From UBA8828 sp964510855 (GTDB taxonomy: Bacteria > Verrucomicrobiota > Verrucomicrobiia > Opitutales > UBA953), in NCBI GenBank assembly GCA_964510855.1, contig CAZEDB010000008.1:8748-72747 (forward strand): DNA of 64,000 bases, read 5' to 3'. Below the pieces are notes generated by a model, which was given only the letters and a program-made list of their open reading frames with translations, had not been told where the DNA came from and ran no database searches. Within the stretch, counting starts at the first letter, position 1, and the number at the start of each line of letters is the position of its first letter. Shown here one piece after another: positions 8,137-16,737 of this stretch. Made by a program: the position numbers and the translations under genes.

Positions 8137-8757
8137 ATGCGTTTCTTGGTTCTCTTTGTGGCCGCACTGGCATCGGCACAAATTGTCCCGCCGCCGGGAT
8201 CCTCGTTGCTGCACGCGGATATTGGACGTGACCATGGCTTCACTGAACTCGTGACGAATATCGCGCCTGGTTATGCTGCTGGCCTACAAATCAATGACTT
8301 CTCAGGCGGCATGGGTGAGCCCGATGTTACGAGTACGGTCGCGGTGCTCAGTCACTTAGTATGGCGGCGTAATACTCCTGACTCCCAAGCTAACTTTTAT
8401 CTCTCAGCGGGATTAGGCGTAAATAAAATTGAAGCGGCTGAAACTGAACCCGGCGTAAGCACGGCTTTCCAAGTCGATTGGGAAACCCGCCGCCTCCACG
8501 CCGCTTTTATCGGACATTTGGTGTTTGGCGAAGCAATCGCCCAGGGTGAATTAAAGATTCACCTCGGCTTCGCTCCTTGGGTTGCTCCTTACGAAAAGGT
8601 AGCACCTTGGCTACTGCTCGAGATTTCGCGCGTGGTTGGACGTGAGGGTGACGTTGAGGTTGCTCCCATGCTCGTACTTATGTACCAAGCTTATCGCCTA
8701 GAAGCGGGGGCTAACTCCGACGGTCATCCCCGCGTCGCCCTGCGCTGGCTCTTTTAA
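8137..8757 (+). CDS. Exported protein of unknown function, possibly outer-membrane, paired with a heavy-metal-binding lipoprotein
   Basis: The start ATG 8137 gives a short signal peptide (MRFLVLFVAALASAQ); 25 residues of open frame upstream look unnatural. About 206 residues, with alternating strands (ANFYLSAGLGVN, RLHAAFIGHLVF, PWLLLEISRV) ending in VALRWLF, so a small beta-barrel is plausible. The stop is two bases before the ATG of the next gene, which encodes an HMA-domain lipoprotein. The pair may therefore act in metal handling in the envelope. That link is inferred from context, not from motifs here. Confidence 0.65.
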   Translation: MRFLVLFVAALASAQIVPPPGSSLLHADIGRDHGFTELVTNIAPGYAAGLQINDFSGGMGEPDVTSTVAVLSHLVWRRNTPDSQANFYLSAGLGVNKIEAAETEPGVSTAFQVDWETRRLHAAFIGHLVFGEAIAQGELKIHLGFAPWVAPYEKVAPWLLLEISRVVGREGDVEVAPMLVLMYQAYRLEAGANSDGHPRVALRWLF

Positions 8758-8759
8758 TT

Positions 8760-9059
8760 ATGCGATACCTCCTCCTCTGTTTCTTACTTTCAAGCTGTGC
8801 GTCGCCGCCCCCAGCCGAAGGGTCGTACCCTCCGGGCCCCATCTACCAAGCGGTAGCCGAAGGCATTGTTTGTAATCACTGTGTAGCAGGCATTGAAAAA
8901 AGTCTCCGTACAAATCCCGCAGTAGTAAAAGTTTCTATCGATATGGATTTAAATATCGTGCGCGTTTTCACTCGGGCTGACCGTCCCTTCGATGCCGATG
9001 CGCTCCGACAAGCTTTGGTCGACGCCGGCTATAGCGTGCTCAATGTAGAGCAAGAATAA
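8760..9059 (+). CDS. Lipoprotein with heavy-metal-associated (HMA) domain
   Basis: A 99-residue protein with lipoprotein signal MRYLLLCFLLSSC (lipobox LSSC). After a Pro-rich linker comes an HMA ferredoxin-like domain: EGIVCNHCVAGIEKSLRTNPAV carries the CxxC metal site, followed by VKVSIDMDLNIVRVF and ALRQALVDAGYSV. HMA domains normally sit in cytosolic copper chaperones or at the N-terminus of P-type ATPases. Here it would be tethered in the periplasm. It is coupled to the exported protein upstream and lies 17 bases before mpl. Copper or another soft metal is the likely ligand; the partner is unknown. Confidence 0.85.
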   Translation: MRYLLLCFLLSSCASPPPAEGSYPPGPIYQAVAEGIVCNHCVAGIEKSLRTNPAVVKVSIDMDLNIVRVFTRADRPFDADALRQALVDAGYSVLNVEQE

Positions 9060-9076
9060 GATCCCTCGCTGCTTCT

Positions 9077-10492
9077 GTGCGTCTCTACTTTATCGGCATC
9101 TGCGGAACCGCCATGGGCAATGCGGCGCTCCTCATGCGCTCACTCGGGCATGAGGTGGTAGGTTCAGACACGGGCATTTATCCCCCGATGTCGGACCACC
9201 TGCGTAACGCTGGGGTACAAATCTTAGAGGGCTGGGATGCGGCTCGACTTGCTGCCCTTAAGCCCGACCTCGTGGTGGTGGGGAATATCGCCTCACGCGG
9301 TCACCCTGAAGTCGAATGGCTTTTAGAAGCCCGCGCTACACCCTATGTGTCGCTCCCCGAACTCCTTCGCACCCGCTTGCTTTGCGATCGAGCCAACTTG
9401 GTCATCGCGGGTACTCACGGCAAAACCACCACGACTTGTATGGCCGCCTACTTGCTTAAGGCCGCCGGCGCGGATCCGGGTTGGCTGGTAGGCGGGGTGC
9501 CGCGTGATTTACCCGACAGTTGTTATGTTGGCCACAAGGGCGGACCTTTCGTGATTGAGGGCGATGAGTATGACTCCGCCTTTTTCGATAAGCGCAGTAA
9601 GTTTATTTCCTACCTGCCGCGTATTCTTGCGCTCAACAATGTTGAGTTCGACCACGCTGATATTTTCCGCGACCTCGAAGACGTCTTACGCACTTTTTCG
9701 CACGGTATCCGACTAGTGCCGCGTGACGGGTTCTTGGTTGCGAATGGCGATGACGCCCATGTCACCCAACTTCTCCAAGGGGTTGATTTTTGTCAGGTGG
9801 TACGGGTTGGCACATCTCCTAACCACGATGCGGTGATTGCAGACTTTAAAGAAGACGCCGCCGGCACGTCATTCCGGCTGCTCTGGCAAGGTCGCGAATG
9901 GGGCCGCGTTCAATGGTCGATTCCCGGTCTCTTCAACGCCCGTAATGCGGCCATGGCAGCGGTCTCAGCAGGGCTCTTACTTAACCCCCAAGACCCCACC
10001 CGCTTAAGTCTCGCCCCTCTGGCAACCTTTCAAGGCGTGCGCCGCCGTCAGCAAATCCTCGTCAATCGACCGGAGCTTACCGTCATCGAAGACTTTGGCC
10101 ATCACCCCACGGCGATTGCCTGTACCCTAGAATCGCTCCGCGCTCGGTTTCCTCAGCACGAGCTTATCGCTTGCTTTGAGCCGCGTAGTAACACCGCGGC
10201 GCGTAATGTCTTACAAGCAGCTTTTCGTGACGCCTTGGGCTTGGCAGACAGTTTGCACCTCGTCGCCCCGCACCGCGCGGAGCGTCTAGGCAACGAACGC
10301 TTTGATAGCGAAGGCGTAGCCGCCCAGTTGCGTGCAAAGGGACGGCGCGCCTTGGCTTCCGTCGATACCCCCGCACTCCTCCTTGGTTTAAGAGACGAGG
10401 TGCGGAGTCTGAAAAAGCCTGCCTGTGTAATCTTTTTCTCCAACGGCGCGTTCGGTGGAGTTATCAGCGAGTTCGCTAACTCCTACCGCTAA
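9077..10492 (+). CDS. mpl: UDP-N-acetylmuramate:L-alanyl-gamma-D-glutamyl-meso-diaminopimelate ligase
   Basis: Mpl recycles cell-wall tripeptide by ligating it to UDP-MurNAc. The 471-residue protein has the Mur-ligase order. The N-terminal Rossmann domain contains FIGICGTAMGNAALL, the distinctive GT-MG of Mpl where MurC has GGxGMS. The ATP loop is IAGTHGKTTTT, and VIEGDEYDSAFFDKRSKF marks Mpl. LALNNVEFDHADIF and EDFGHHPTAI follow, the latter in the linker to the C-terminal domain. The start is GTG 9077. It implies a meso-DAP murein, in line with dapL at 38 kb. No other recycling gene is adjacent. Confidence 0.93.
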   Translation: MRLYFIGICGTAMGNAALLMRSLGHEVVGSDTGIYPPMSDHLRNAGVQILEGWDAARLAALKPDLVVVGNIASRGHPEVEWLLEARATPYVSLPELLRTRLLCDRANLVIAGTHGKTTTTCMAAYLLKAAGADPGWLVGGVPRDLPDSCYVGHKGGPFVIEGDEYDSAFFDKRSKFISYLPRILALNNVEFDHADIFRDLEDVLRTFSHGIRLVPRDGFLVANGDDAHVTQLLQGVDFCQVVRVGTSPNHDAVIADFKEDAAGTSFRLLWQGREWGRVQWSIPGLFNARNAAMAAVSAGLLLNPQDPTRLSLAPLATFQGVRRRQQILVNRPELTVIEDFGHHPTAIACTLESLRARFPQHELIACFEPRSNTAARNVLQAAFRDALGLADSLHLVAPHRAERLGNERFDSEGVAAQLRAKGRRALASVDTPALLLGLRDEVRSLKKPACVIFFSNGAFGGVISEFANSYR

Positions 10493-10516
10493 AAAATTAG
10501 CCAACTTAGTTTCAGG

Positions 10517-10543
10517 CTCAGTGACTTTTAATTAGTCGCTGAG
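10517..10543. terminator. Hairpin between convergent mpl and ribF
   Basis: CTCAGTGACT (10517-10526) pairs with AGTCGCTGAG (10534-10543) with one G-T wobble and a 7-base loop. It includes the ribF stop codon. With no strong T run it is a weak bidirectional terminator candidate. Confidence 0.35.
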
Positions 10544-11434
10544 ACCGAGCCAATGCCTCGCTTGGGCACAGTCTTTTTTAATTTGGGCTTTGAGCGCGGC
10601 TAAGTCCGCAAAGCGTTGTTCGCCTCGCAGACGTGAAAGCCAGCGCACCTTAATAAAGTCACCGTGAGTAGGCGGCGTTGAGCTCGGCCTTAGTAGATGG
10701 GCTTCGAGTTGAGCCGCTACTGGCGTTGCCTCAACGGTGGGGCGCACGCCCCAGTTGATGATGGCAGGTTCAGCGGTGCCATTTTGGGTGAGTACTTCGG
10801 CGACATAAACGCCGAAGGCGGGTAAAAGTTCGGGAGCCCAGGCTAAGTTGAGCGTGGGGAAGCCAAGGGTTTGTCCTAACTGTCGACCTGGTTGAATTTT
10901 ACCCGAGGCTTCGTACGGGTGCACCAGCATTTCATTGGCCAAGTCGAGATTGCCTTCGCGCAGGGCGGCGCGAATACGCGAGCTGCTCGCAGGTTCGCCG
11001 TGTACTTGCACGGCGGGTACGGCAGTAACGCTTATACCCTTGGGCTTGCCCTGAGCTGTAAGTAGAGTCGGCTCGCCTCGTCGTTGATGGCCAAAGCGAA
11101 AGTTCTCTCCGATATGGATCGAGCGACAATCAGGAAACTCCGCTTGTAACCAAGCGAGATAGTTTTCCGCTTCGATCGCGCGATGGGCGTGATCGAACGG
11201 TTGATAAACGATGCGTTGGGCACCGGCTTCACGCAGGCGCTGATCTTTGTCGCTCGCACTAAGTATGAGTTGGGTCGGAGCCTCAGGTCGGAGCAGGCGA
11301 CTGGGGTGGGGGTCAAAGGTAAGAGCCACCACGGAGCCACCCTCGGTGCGTGCAGCCGCGGTAGCAGAGGCGAGTACCGCGCGGTGCCCAGCATGGACGC
11401 CGTCAAAAACTCCAATCGCCACATGACTCGCCAT
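10532..11434 (-). CDS. ribF: Bifunctional riboflavin kinase / FAD synthetase
   Basis: It makes FMN then FAD from riboflavin. The N-terminal half is a nucleotidyltransferase: AIGVFDGVHAGHRAVL with the GxFDGxHxGH site, then TFDPHPSRLL, and later the SSSRIRAALREGNLDLANEML block. The C-terminal flavokinase domain starts near GKIQPGRQLGQTLGFPTLNL and continues through PAIINWGVRPTV. 300 residues, the usual size. The start ATG is 2 bases from the truB stop, so it is the last gene of an operon running DHH phosphoesterase, truB, ribF. The same truB-ribF adjacency is common in bacteria. Confidence 0.95.
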   Translation of the reverse strand: MASHVAIGVFDGVHAGHRAVLASATAAARTEGGSVVALTFDPHPSRLLRPEAPTQLILSASDKDQRLREAGAQRIVYQPFDHAHRAIEAENYLAWLQAEFPDCRSIHIGENFRFGHQRRGEPTLLTAQGKPKGISVTAVPAVQVHGEPASSSRIRAALREGNLDLANEMLVHPYEASGKIQPGRQLGQTLGFPTLNLAWAPELLPAFGVYVAEVLTQNGTAEPAIINWGVRPTVEATPVAAQLEAHLLRPSSTPPTHGDFIKVRWLSRLRGEQRFADLAALKAQIKKDCAQARHWLGLSD

Positions 11435-11435
11435 T

Positions 11436-12152
11436 TTAAGCGGGGATAATCTCCGTTACCTCTTGGAGGCGTTGGTGTCGCCCTGCGGTATCGAGCGCCG
11501 CTAATTCATCTAAGGTTGCCGCCCCAGCAGCGAGCAAGGTCCCCGAAGCAGTACGACGCAACGCACTCAAGTGCCCCACGGTTCCGAGGCGTTTGGCGAG
11601 GTCATATCCGAGCGTGCGCACATAGGTACCTTTGCTGCAGTGTACGCGAAATACCAGACGAGGATTTTCCCAACTCAGTAATTCAAAACGGTGCAGGGTA
11701 ATTTGCCGTGCTGCCCGGGCAATGGTTTCACCACGGTGGGCGAGGCGATAGAGCGGGATACCGCCGATTTTTTTGGCGGAGTGCATCGGAGGCGTCTGGT
11801 CTTGTGGGCCCAGCATACTACGCATGGCGGTTTGAATCGCCTCAAAGCTCAGAGCGGGCACGTCGGCTGTCAGGATAACTTTGCCCTCTGCGTCTTGGGA
11901 ATCGGTTTCAATGCCGAGCGTAAGTTCGGCCTCGTAAGTTTTGTCCTGGGCCATGAGTTGATCACTAGCCTTGGTGGCGCGCCCAATTAAAATAATTAAA
12001 AGTCCGGTCGCCATCGGATCGAGCGTGCCGGCATGCCCCACGCGTCGCGTTTGATAGAGGCGGCGGATTTTATCCACCACATCATGCGACGTCGGTCCGC
12101 GGGGTTTATCCACGCGCAACACGCCATGAGGCTCGTCGGCAGGGCCCGACAT
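11436..12152 (-). CDS. truB: tRNA pseudouridine-55 synthase
   Basis: TruB makes the universal pseudouridine of the T-loop. The chosen start, ATG 12152, sits in TAATG overlapping the stop of the upstream gene and gives 238 residues; 27 extra upstream residues are unconserved. Motifs: GVLRVDKPRGPTSHDVV, RRVGHAGTLDPMATGLL with catalytic Asp45, PPMHSAKKIGGIPLYRLAHRGE, and CSKGTYVRTLGYDLAKRLG. The C-terminal PUA-like domain is short, as in some bacterial types. Translational coupling upstream and 2-base spacing to ribF downstream. Confidence 0.95.
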   Translation of the reverse strand: MSGPADEPHGVLRVDKPRGPTSHDVVDKIRRLYQTRRVGHAGTLDPMATGLLIILIGRATKASDQLMAQDKTYEAELTLGIETDSQDAEGKVILTADVPALSFEAIQTAMRSMLGPQDQTPPMHSAKKIGGIPLYRLAHRGETIARAARQITLHRFELLSWENPRLVFRVHCSKGTYVRTLGYDLAKRLGTVGHLSALRRTASGTLLAAGAATLDELAALDTAGRHQRLQEVTEIIPA

Positions 12153-13150
12153 TACGGTAGGCGCTCGCGTAAGTGCGCCGCAATCGTGGCTAAGATACGG
12201 GCACGATCGCGTTCGAGGGTGGCCCCTAAACAATTAAATCCTGCGGCAAGACGATGACCACCCCCGTTGAGTTTCGCCGCTAAGAGATCGAGACGAAGTT
12301 CAGGGTTCTTGCCGCGTAAGCTGCCTTTGACGCCATCCTCGCCTTCTTCCAGTAAGACCGCGATATCCACCCCCGCAATCGAGCGGGGGAAATCGACTAA
12401 GCCTTCTTTGTCTTCTTTCGAGGTGCCAGTGCGGGCGTAGAGATCGCGCGGGATTTCTCCGACGGCGATGCGGCCGCCTTCGGTTAAGTGCATGCTGGCG
12501 AGAAACGCCTGCACGAGTTTGAATTTTCCGGGCGATTCACTTTCGAACACGCGCTCGGTGGTTAGGGCAGGTGAGGCACCACGGCGAATCAGCCCAGCGG
12601 CAACTTCGAGCACCTCGGGGCTAGTCGAACGGAAACGGAAACTCCCGGTGTCGGTCACGATACCTAAATAAAGTGAGGCAGCAGTCGCGGCATCGATGGG
12701 CCAACCTTTTGCCAGCGCGGCGTGAGCGAGAACATGGCAAGTAGCCGCCGCGTCTTCGACCACCGCATTGACCTCGGCAAAATCATTATTGGAAACGTGG
12801 TGATCAATATTCCCTGCCAACTTACCATAGGGCTCGGTCAAGTGTGACCCGATGCGTGACAGGTCGGCACAGTCTACGGCCAGGCCAAGTTCGTCTGCCC
12901 GGCGCACAAAGCCTTCTTCTGTGTCATAGGTTAAGCCCGCAACATAAGCGGTGAGGTTAGGTGGGGTGCGGTGACGATTCACGCAGCGGGCGTCAGCCCC
13001 TAAGGCTAAAAGGATGCGGCAAAGCGCGGTTTGTGAGCCAATACAGTCCCCGTCTGGTCGCATATGCCCCAAAACGGCGACTTTCCTGCCTTTAAGCCCC
13101 CGGATGAGTGGGTCCAGGATATCGGCGGCTTGATTGAGGGTGAGGCCCAT
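12152..13150 (-). CDS. DHH/DHHA1 phosphoesterase, NrnA-like (nanoRNase / pAp phosphatase)
   Basis: NrnA-type enzymes degrade 2-5-mers of RNA and dephosphorylate pAp. The start ATG 13150 gives 332 residues and the typical opening with VAVLGHMRPDGDCIGSQ; 49 residues upstream overlap the divergent clpC start region and look spurious. Metal-binding blocks: RPDGDCIGS, LAVDCADL, GNIDHHVSNNDF (the DHH), and YLGIVTDTGSFRF. The DHHA1 substrate domain ends in LNGGGHRLAAGF. First gene of the minus-strand truB-ribF operon; a DHH nuclease next to truB (often with rbfA) is a familiar arrangement. Divergent from clpC with 124 bases between starts. Confidence 0.9.
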   Translation of the reverse strand: MGLTLNQAADILDPLIRGLKGRKVAVLGHMRPDGDCIGSQTALCRILLALGADARCVNRHRTPPNLTAYVAGLTYDTEEGFVRRADELGLAVDCADLSRIGSHLTEPYGKLAGNIDHHVSNNDFAEVNAVVEDAAATCHVLAHAALAKGWPIDAATAASLYLGIVTDTGSFRFRSTSPEVLEVAAGLIRRGASPALTTERVFESESPGKFKLVQAFLASMHLTEGGRIAVGEIPRDLYARTGTSKEDKEGLVDFPRSIAGVDIAVLLEEGEDGVKGSLRGKNPELRLDLLAAKLNGGGHRLAAGFNCLGATLERDRARILATIAAHLRERLP

Positions 13151-13274
13151 AGGTTGTTCACAAAAAGCCCCAATCGTAGCAAGGCAAAGGCAAAGGTAAT
13201 CCTTTCCCGCATCCGCTTGCCCCCCGGCAAACCTCTCGCAAACTTTGGCACGCTCCCAGCAATACCCCTTTACC

Positions 13275-15869
13275 ATGGACAAAGATAAAAACGGCAATTT
13301 CTCCCCCCGGGCTCGCCGGGTGGTCGAACTCGCGCGGGTTGAGGCCCGTCGCTTTCATCACAACTACGTCGGTACCGAGCACATCCTCCTTGGCCTAATT
13401 AAATTGGGAGAAGGCGTGGCGGTCAATGTCTTGAACCGCATGGGGGTGGAGCTCAAGCGCGTCCGTGATCTCGTCGAGCGCAATGTGGGCAAGGGTCCTG
13501 AAGAAGCCAAGGCACCCGATAATCTCCCTCTTACCCCACGCGTGCAGAAAGTTTTTACCTACGCTCGCAGTGAAGCTGCTAAGCTCGGCCATGCCTATGT
13601 TGGCACCGAGCACATTCTTTTAGGTCTCTTGCGTGAAGGTGAAGGCGTCGCTGCCAAAGTTCTGACTGAGCTTAACATTGATATCGAGCGTTGCCGTTCA
13701 GAAATCTTGGCGCAAATCCAGCCCGAGGAAGGGCAGGGTGGGGATGAGAGCGGTCCTTCAGCATCAGGTCCTGGTGAGTCTGAAGAAGAACCACCCGCAC
13801 GAGCAGAGAGTGGCCGCCCCGCGCGCGGTGAACGCTCGTCCTTACTCAAAACCTTTGGTCGCGATCTGACGGAACTCGCCAAAGCGGGTGAGCTCGACCC
13901 GGTGATTGGCCGCCGCGATGAAGTTCGCCGCGTCATTCAAATCCTTTGCCGCCGTACAAAAAATAACCCCATCCTGATTGGTGAAGCTGGGGTGGGTAAG
14001 ACGGCGATTGTCGAAGGTCTTGCTCAAGAAATCGCGGCGGGATCTGTCCCTGAAATCCTGCACGACCGCAAAGTTGTTACCCTCGATATGGCTTTGATGG
14101 TAGCGGGCACTAAATACCGCGGCCAATTTGAAGAGCGCATTAAAGGGGTGATGGACGAAATTAAGCGGGCCAAGAACGTCATCCTCTTTATCGACGAAAT
14201 CCACACCATCGTCGGTGCCGGCGCCGCCGAAGGTGCCATGGACGCCTCAAACATTCTTAAGCCCGCCCTCTCGCGCGGTGAGATTCAGTGCATCGGTGCG
14301 ACCACGCTTTCGGAGTTCCGTAAGCACATTGAGAAAGATGCCGCCCTCGAGCGCCGCTTCCAATCGGTTAAGGTCGACGATCCTTCGCCCGAAGATGCGG
14401 TGCGTATTTTACGCGGTATTCGTCACAAGTACGAAGAGCACCACAAGTGCGAGTATACCGATGCTGCGATTGAGCAGGCCGTCCGCTTGTCGCACCGTTA
14501 TATTACCGCTCGCCACTTACCTGACAAAGCCATCGACGTGATGGATGAAGCGGGCGCACGTGCTCGCATCCGGGCGCTCAACATTCCGCCCGAAATTGAA
14601 AAGCTTCAGGCTGGCATTGAAGCCGCCGTGGCCGAGAAGGAAGATGCCTCACGTCGGCAAAAGTTTGAAGAAGCCGCCGCCCTGCGAGATAAAGAAAAGA
14701 AACTTCGGGCCGAGCGCGAACAAGTACTCAATGCCTGGAAGGCTAAGCGCGATGAAACTAAAGTCATCGTGGGTGAAGATGAAATTCTCGCTATCGTAGC
14801 TGATTGGACGGGTGTGCCCTTGGCTCGGATGGAGCGTAAGGAAGCCCAGAAGCTGCTCGACCTCGAGCGTGATTTACAAGGTTCGGTCATTGGCCAAGAC
14901 AAAGCCTGCGAGGTGGTTGCGCGCGCGCTGCGTCGTTCCCGCGCCGATCTCAAAGACCCACGCCGCCCCATTGGCTCGTTCCTCTTCCTCGGTCCTACCG
15001 GGGTGGGTAAGACCTTGCTCGCGCGTACCTTGGCCGAGCGCATGTTTGGTGAAGCCGACTCGGTTATCCAAATCGACATGTCGGAATACATGGAGAAATT
15101 TGCGGTCTCGCGTCTCGTCGGTTCGCCTCCTGGTTATGTGGGTTACGAAGAAGGCGGTCAGCTCACCGAACAGGTGCGCCGTAAGCCTTACTCGGTTGTC
15201 CTCTTCGACGAAATTGAAAAGGCCCACCCCGATGTAGTCCAACTGCTCTTGCAGGTTTTAGAAGATGGTCGTCTGACCGACTCGCTCGGACGCACCGTCG
15301 ACTTCCGTAATACGATCCTCATCCTTACTTCCAACGTTGGTGCCGATGTGTTGCAGCGTAACTCCTTCATGGGTTTTGACACCGCTGCGGACGCTACCCG
15401 CGATTATGAGAAGTTGAAGGAGCGCATCCTCGAGGAAACCAAGCGCGCGTTTAAGCCGGAATTTCTTAATCGCCTAACCGACATTGTCATCTTCCAACAG
15501 CTCGGCAAAGAGCACATGCATCGCATCGTCGAGCTTGAGCTCGCCAAAGTTACTAAGCGCTTGGTCGATCTCGAAATCACCCTGCAAATCTCCGACGAAG
15601 CCCGTAGTTACTTGGTTGAGCATGGGTGGGACGAAAAATACGGTGCGCGCCCTCTGCGTCGTGCGGTCGAGCGTCACCTCGAAGATCCTCTCGCCGAAAT
15701 CGTCTTGCGCGGTGAACTCCGCAAGGGCGAACCCATCGTGGTTGGGGCCTCCCCTGAAGGCTTAACCTTCATTCAACCCGAGGCGCCTAAAGAGGCGGTG
15801 AAGGAAAAGCCTAAGCGCGAACCTAAGGCTCCGAAGGAACCTAAGGAGCCCAAGGAGCCTAAGGCTTAA
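13275..15869 (+). CDS. clpC: ATP-dependent Clp protease regulatory ATPase ClpC
   Basis: An AAA+ unfoldase feeding ClpP. From ATG 13275 it has 864 residues. It begins with an N-domain of two Clp repeats (each with VGTEHILLGL), then a charged Gly/Ser/Glu linker around 140-190. AAA-1 has Walker A GEAGVGKT (236-243) and Walker B ILFIDEIH. A middle region follows with a UVR-like segment (RRQKFEEAAALRDKEKKL), then AAA-2 with GPTGVGKT (573-580) and VVLFDEIEKAHPDV. The UVR-type middle and N-domain identify ClpC rather than ClpA or ClpB. The C-terminus is an unusual lysine/proline tail of KEP repeats. DUF423 follows 5 bases later. Confidence 0.94.
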   Translation: MDKDKNGNFSPRARRVVELARVEARRFHHNYVGTEHILLGLIKLGEGVAVNVLNRMGVELKRVRDLVERNVGKGPEEAKAPDNLPLTPRVQKVFTYARSEAAKLGHAYVGTEHILLGLLREGEGVAAKVLTELNIDIERCRSEILAQIQPEEGQGGDESGPSASGPGESEEEPPARAESGRPARGERSSLLKTFGRDLTELAKAGELDPVIGRRDEVRRVIQILCRRTKNNPILIGEAGVGKTAIVEGLAQEIAAGSVPEILHDRKVVTLDMALMVAGTKYRGQFEERIKGVMDEIKRAKNVILFIDEIHTIVGAGAAEGAMDASNILKPALSRGEIQCIGATTLSEFRKHIEKDAALERRFQSVKVDDPSPEDAVRILRGIRHKYEEHHKCEYTDAAIEQAVRLSHRYITARHLPDKAIDVMDEAGARARIRALNIPPEIEKLQAGIEAAVAEKEDASRRQKFEEAAALRDKEKKLRAEREQVLNAWKAKRDETKVIVGEDEILAIVADWTGVPLARMERKEAQKLLDLERDLQGSVIGQDKACEVVARALRRSRADLKDPRRPIGSFLFLGPTGVGKTLLARTLAERMFGEADSVIQIDMSEYMEKFAVSRLVGSPPGYVGYEEGGQLTEQVRRKPYSVVLFDEIEKAHPDVVQLLLQVLEDGRLTDSLGRTVDFRNTILILTSNVGADVLQRNSFMGFDTAADATRDYEKLKERILEETKRAFKPEFLNRLTDIVIFQQLGKEHMHRIVELELAKVTKRLVDLEITLQISDEARSYLVEHGWDEKYGARPLRRAVERHLEDPLAEIVLRGELRKGEPIVVGASPEGLTFIQPEAPKEAVKEKPKREPKAPKEPKEPKEPKA

Positions 15870-15874
15870 CCTTC

Positions 15875-16240
15875 ATGCTACGTGCCACGGCATCTTTGCT
15901 CGCTGCCTGTGCGGTGGGCATGGGTGCTTTTGGTGCGCATGGTTTGAAGCAGCATTTTTTAGATAAACCCGCTGCTGGCGGTTGGTGGGAAACCGCTACT
16001 CTCTACCTACTCGTGCATGCGATTACGGTCGCTGCTTTAGCCTCAACCAGTCGGGTCGCCGGTTATTGTATGTTGATCGGAGCCTTTATTTTTTCCGGTA
16101 CGCTTTATGCCATGGCCTTAGGCGCACCAACTTGGCTAGGTGCCATTACCCCCCTGGGCGGTACCGCTTTAATCTTAGGTTGGCTGGTTTTTGCTTGGGA
16201 TAGTTTCCGCAAGAAGACCGAGGAGAAAGCAGGATCATAA
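15875..16240 (+). CDS. DUF423 small membrane protein (YgdD-like)
   Basis: 121 residues with four hydrophobic segments and the family's start: LLAACAVGMGAFGAHGLKQHFLD, with the conserved GAFGAHGL block. A later block is FIFSGTLYAMALGAPTWLGAITPLGGTALILGWL. This family is widespread and has no established function; some members neighbour envelope genes. It follows clpC by 5 bases and is probably cotranscribed. tRNA-Val starts about 100 bases downstream. Confidence 0.88.
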   Translation: MLRATASLLAACAVGMGAFGAHGLKQHFLDKPAAGGWWETATLYLLVHAITVAALASTSRVAGYCMLIGAFIFSGTLYAMALGAPTWLGAITPLGGTALILGWLVFAWDSFRKKTEEKAGS

Positions 16241-16338
16241 GGACATCGGGATTCTTAGCCCAGAATCCTCGCCTGCCTTAAATCCCCTTGCCAACGGGTG
16301 TCGCCTTACTTTGCTTGAGGCCTTGGTATTAACTTTTC

Positions 16339-16412
16339 GGGAGTATAGCTCAGTTGGTTAGAGCGCCTGCATGACATGCAGGAAGTCGTAGGTTCAAGTC
16401 CTACTACTCCCA
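16339..16412 (+). tRNA. tRNA-Val (anticodon GAC)
   Basis: Acceptor GGGAGTA pairs with TACTCCC. The D-arm contains TAGCTCAGTTGGTTAGAGC. The anticodon stem CCTGC/GCAGG encloses loop ATGACAT, anticodon GAC. The T-arm is GTAGGTTCAAGTCCTAC. Discriminator A, CCA not encoded. 74 bases. An offset reading could suggest CAT (Met), but the 5-bp stem and U33 fix GAC. Confidence 0.93.
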
Positions 16413-16737
16413 CCCTTTTAACCCCATCTACCCCAGGCCTTTTAGCTCGGGGTAGATGGGGTGGATTCCAAGGATTAGACTTCAGATGAAAGACTTCTGA
16501 TGAAAGAGGGGTTTAGGAGCCTGGCGACCCGTCTTACTTACTTGGTGATGAGCCTGAAGTTTTGTTTTAATTTTTAATTGCCCCCCACCGCCGCTAACAC
16601 CGCTAATACAACTCTTCTTCTCTCCCTCATCTCGTATCTCTCATCCCCTCTTCCTTTTTTTAATTTTTAATTCTTAATTTTTAATTTCATCCCCTTTTTA
16701 CATTCTACCTTCTACTTTCTACCAATCCCCCTCTCCC
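16413..16737 (+). repeat. Mosaic repeat spacer R1 (with a 14-bp perfect inverted repeat)
   Basis: No gene. A perfect inverted repeat, ACCCCATCTACCCC at 16421-16434 and GGGGTAGATGGGGT at 16449-16462, follows tRNA-Val; it has no T run, so it is a doubtful terminator. Then come a reversed copy of the TTCATCT/GAAGTCT heptamers (about 16478-16507), CCGCTAACA nonamers (about 16590), and pyrimidine-rich TCTC/CATC units. A TTAARAA heptamer array in reverse complement (about 16659-16687) and CTTCTAC-type heptamers (about 16703-16722) run to within about 15 bases of the eno start. Confidence 0.75.

Noticed and set aside
13300..15400. Several 100-160-residue antisense frames opposite clpC
   Set aside because: Composition mirrors high-GC third positions; no family resemblance.
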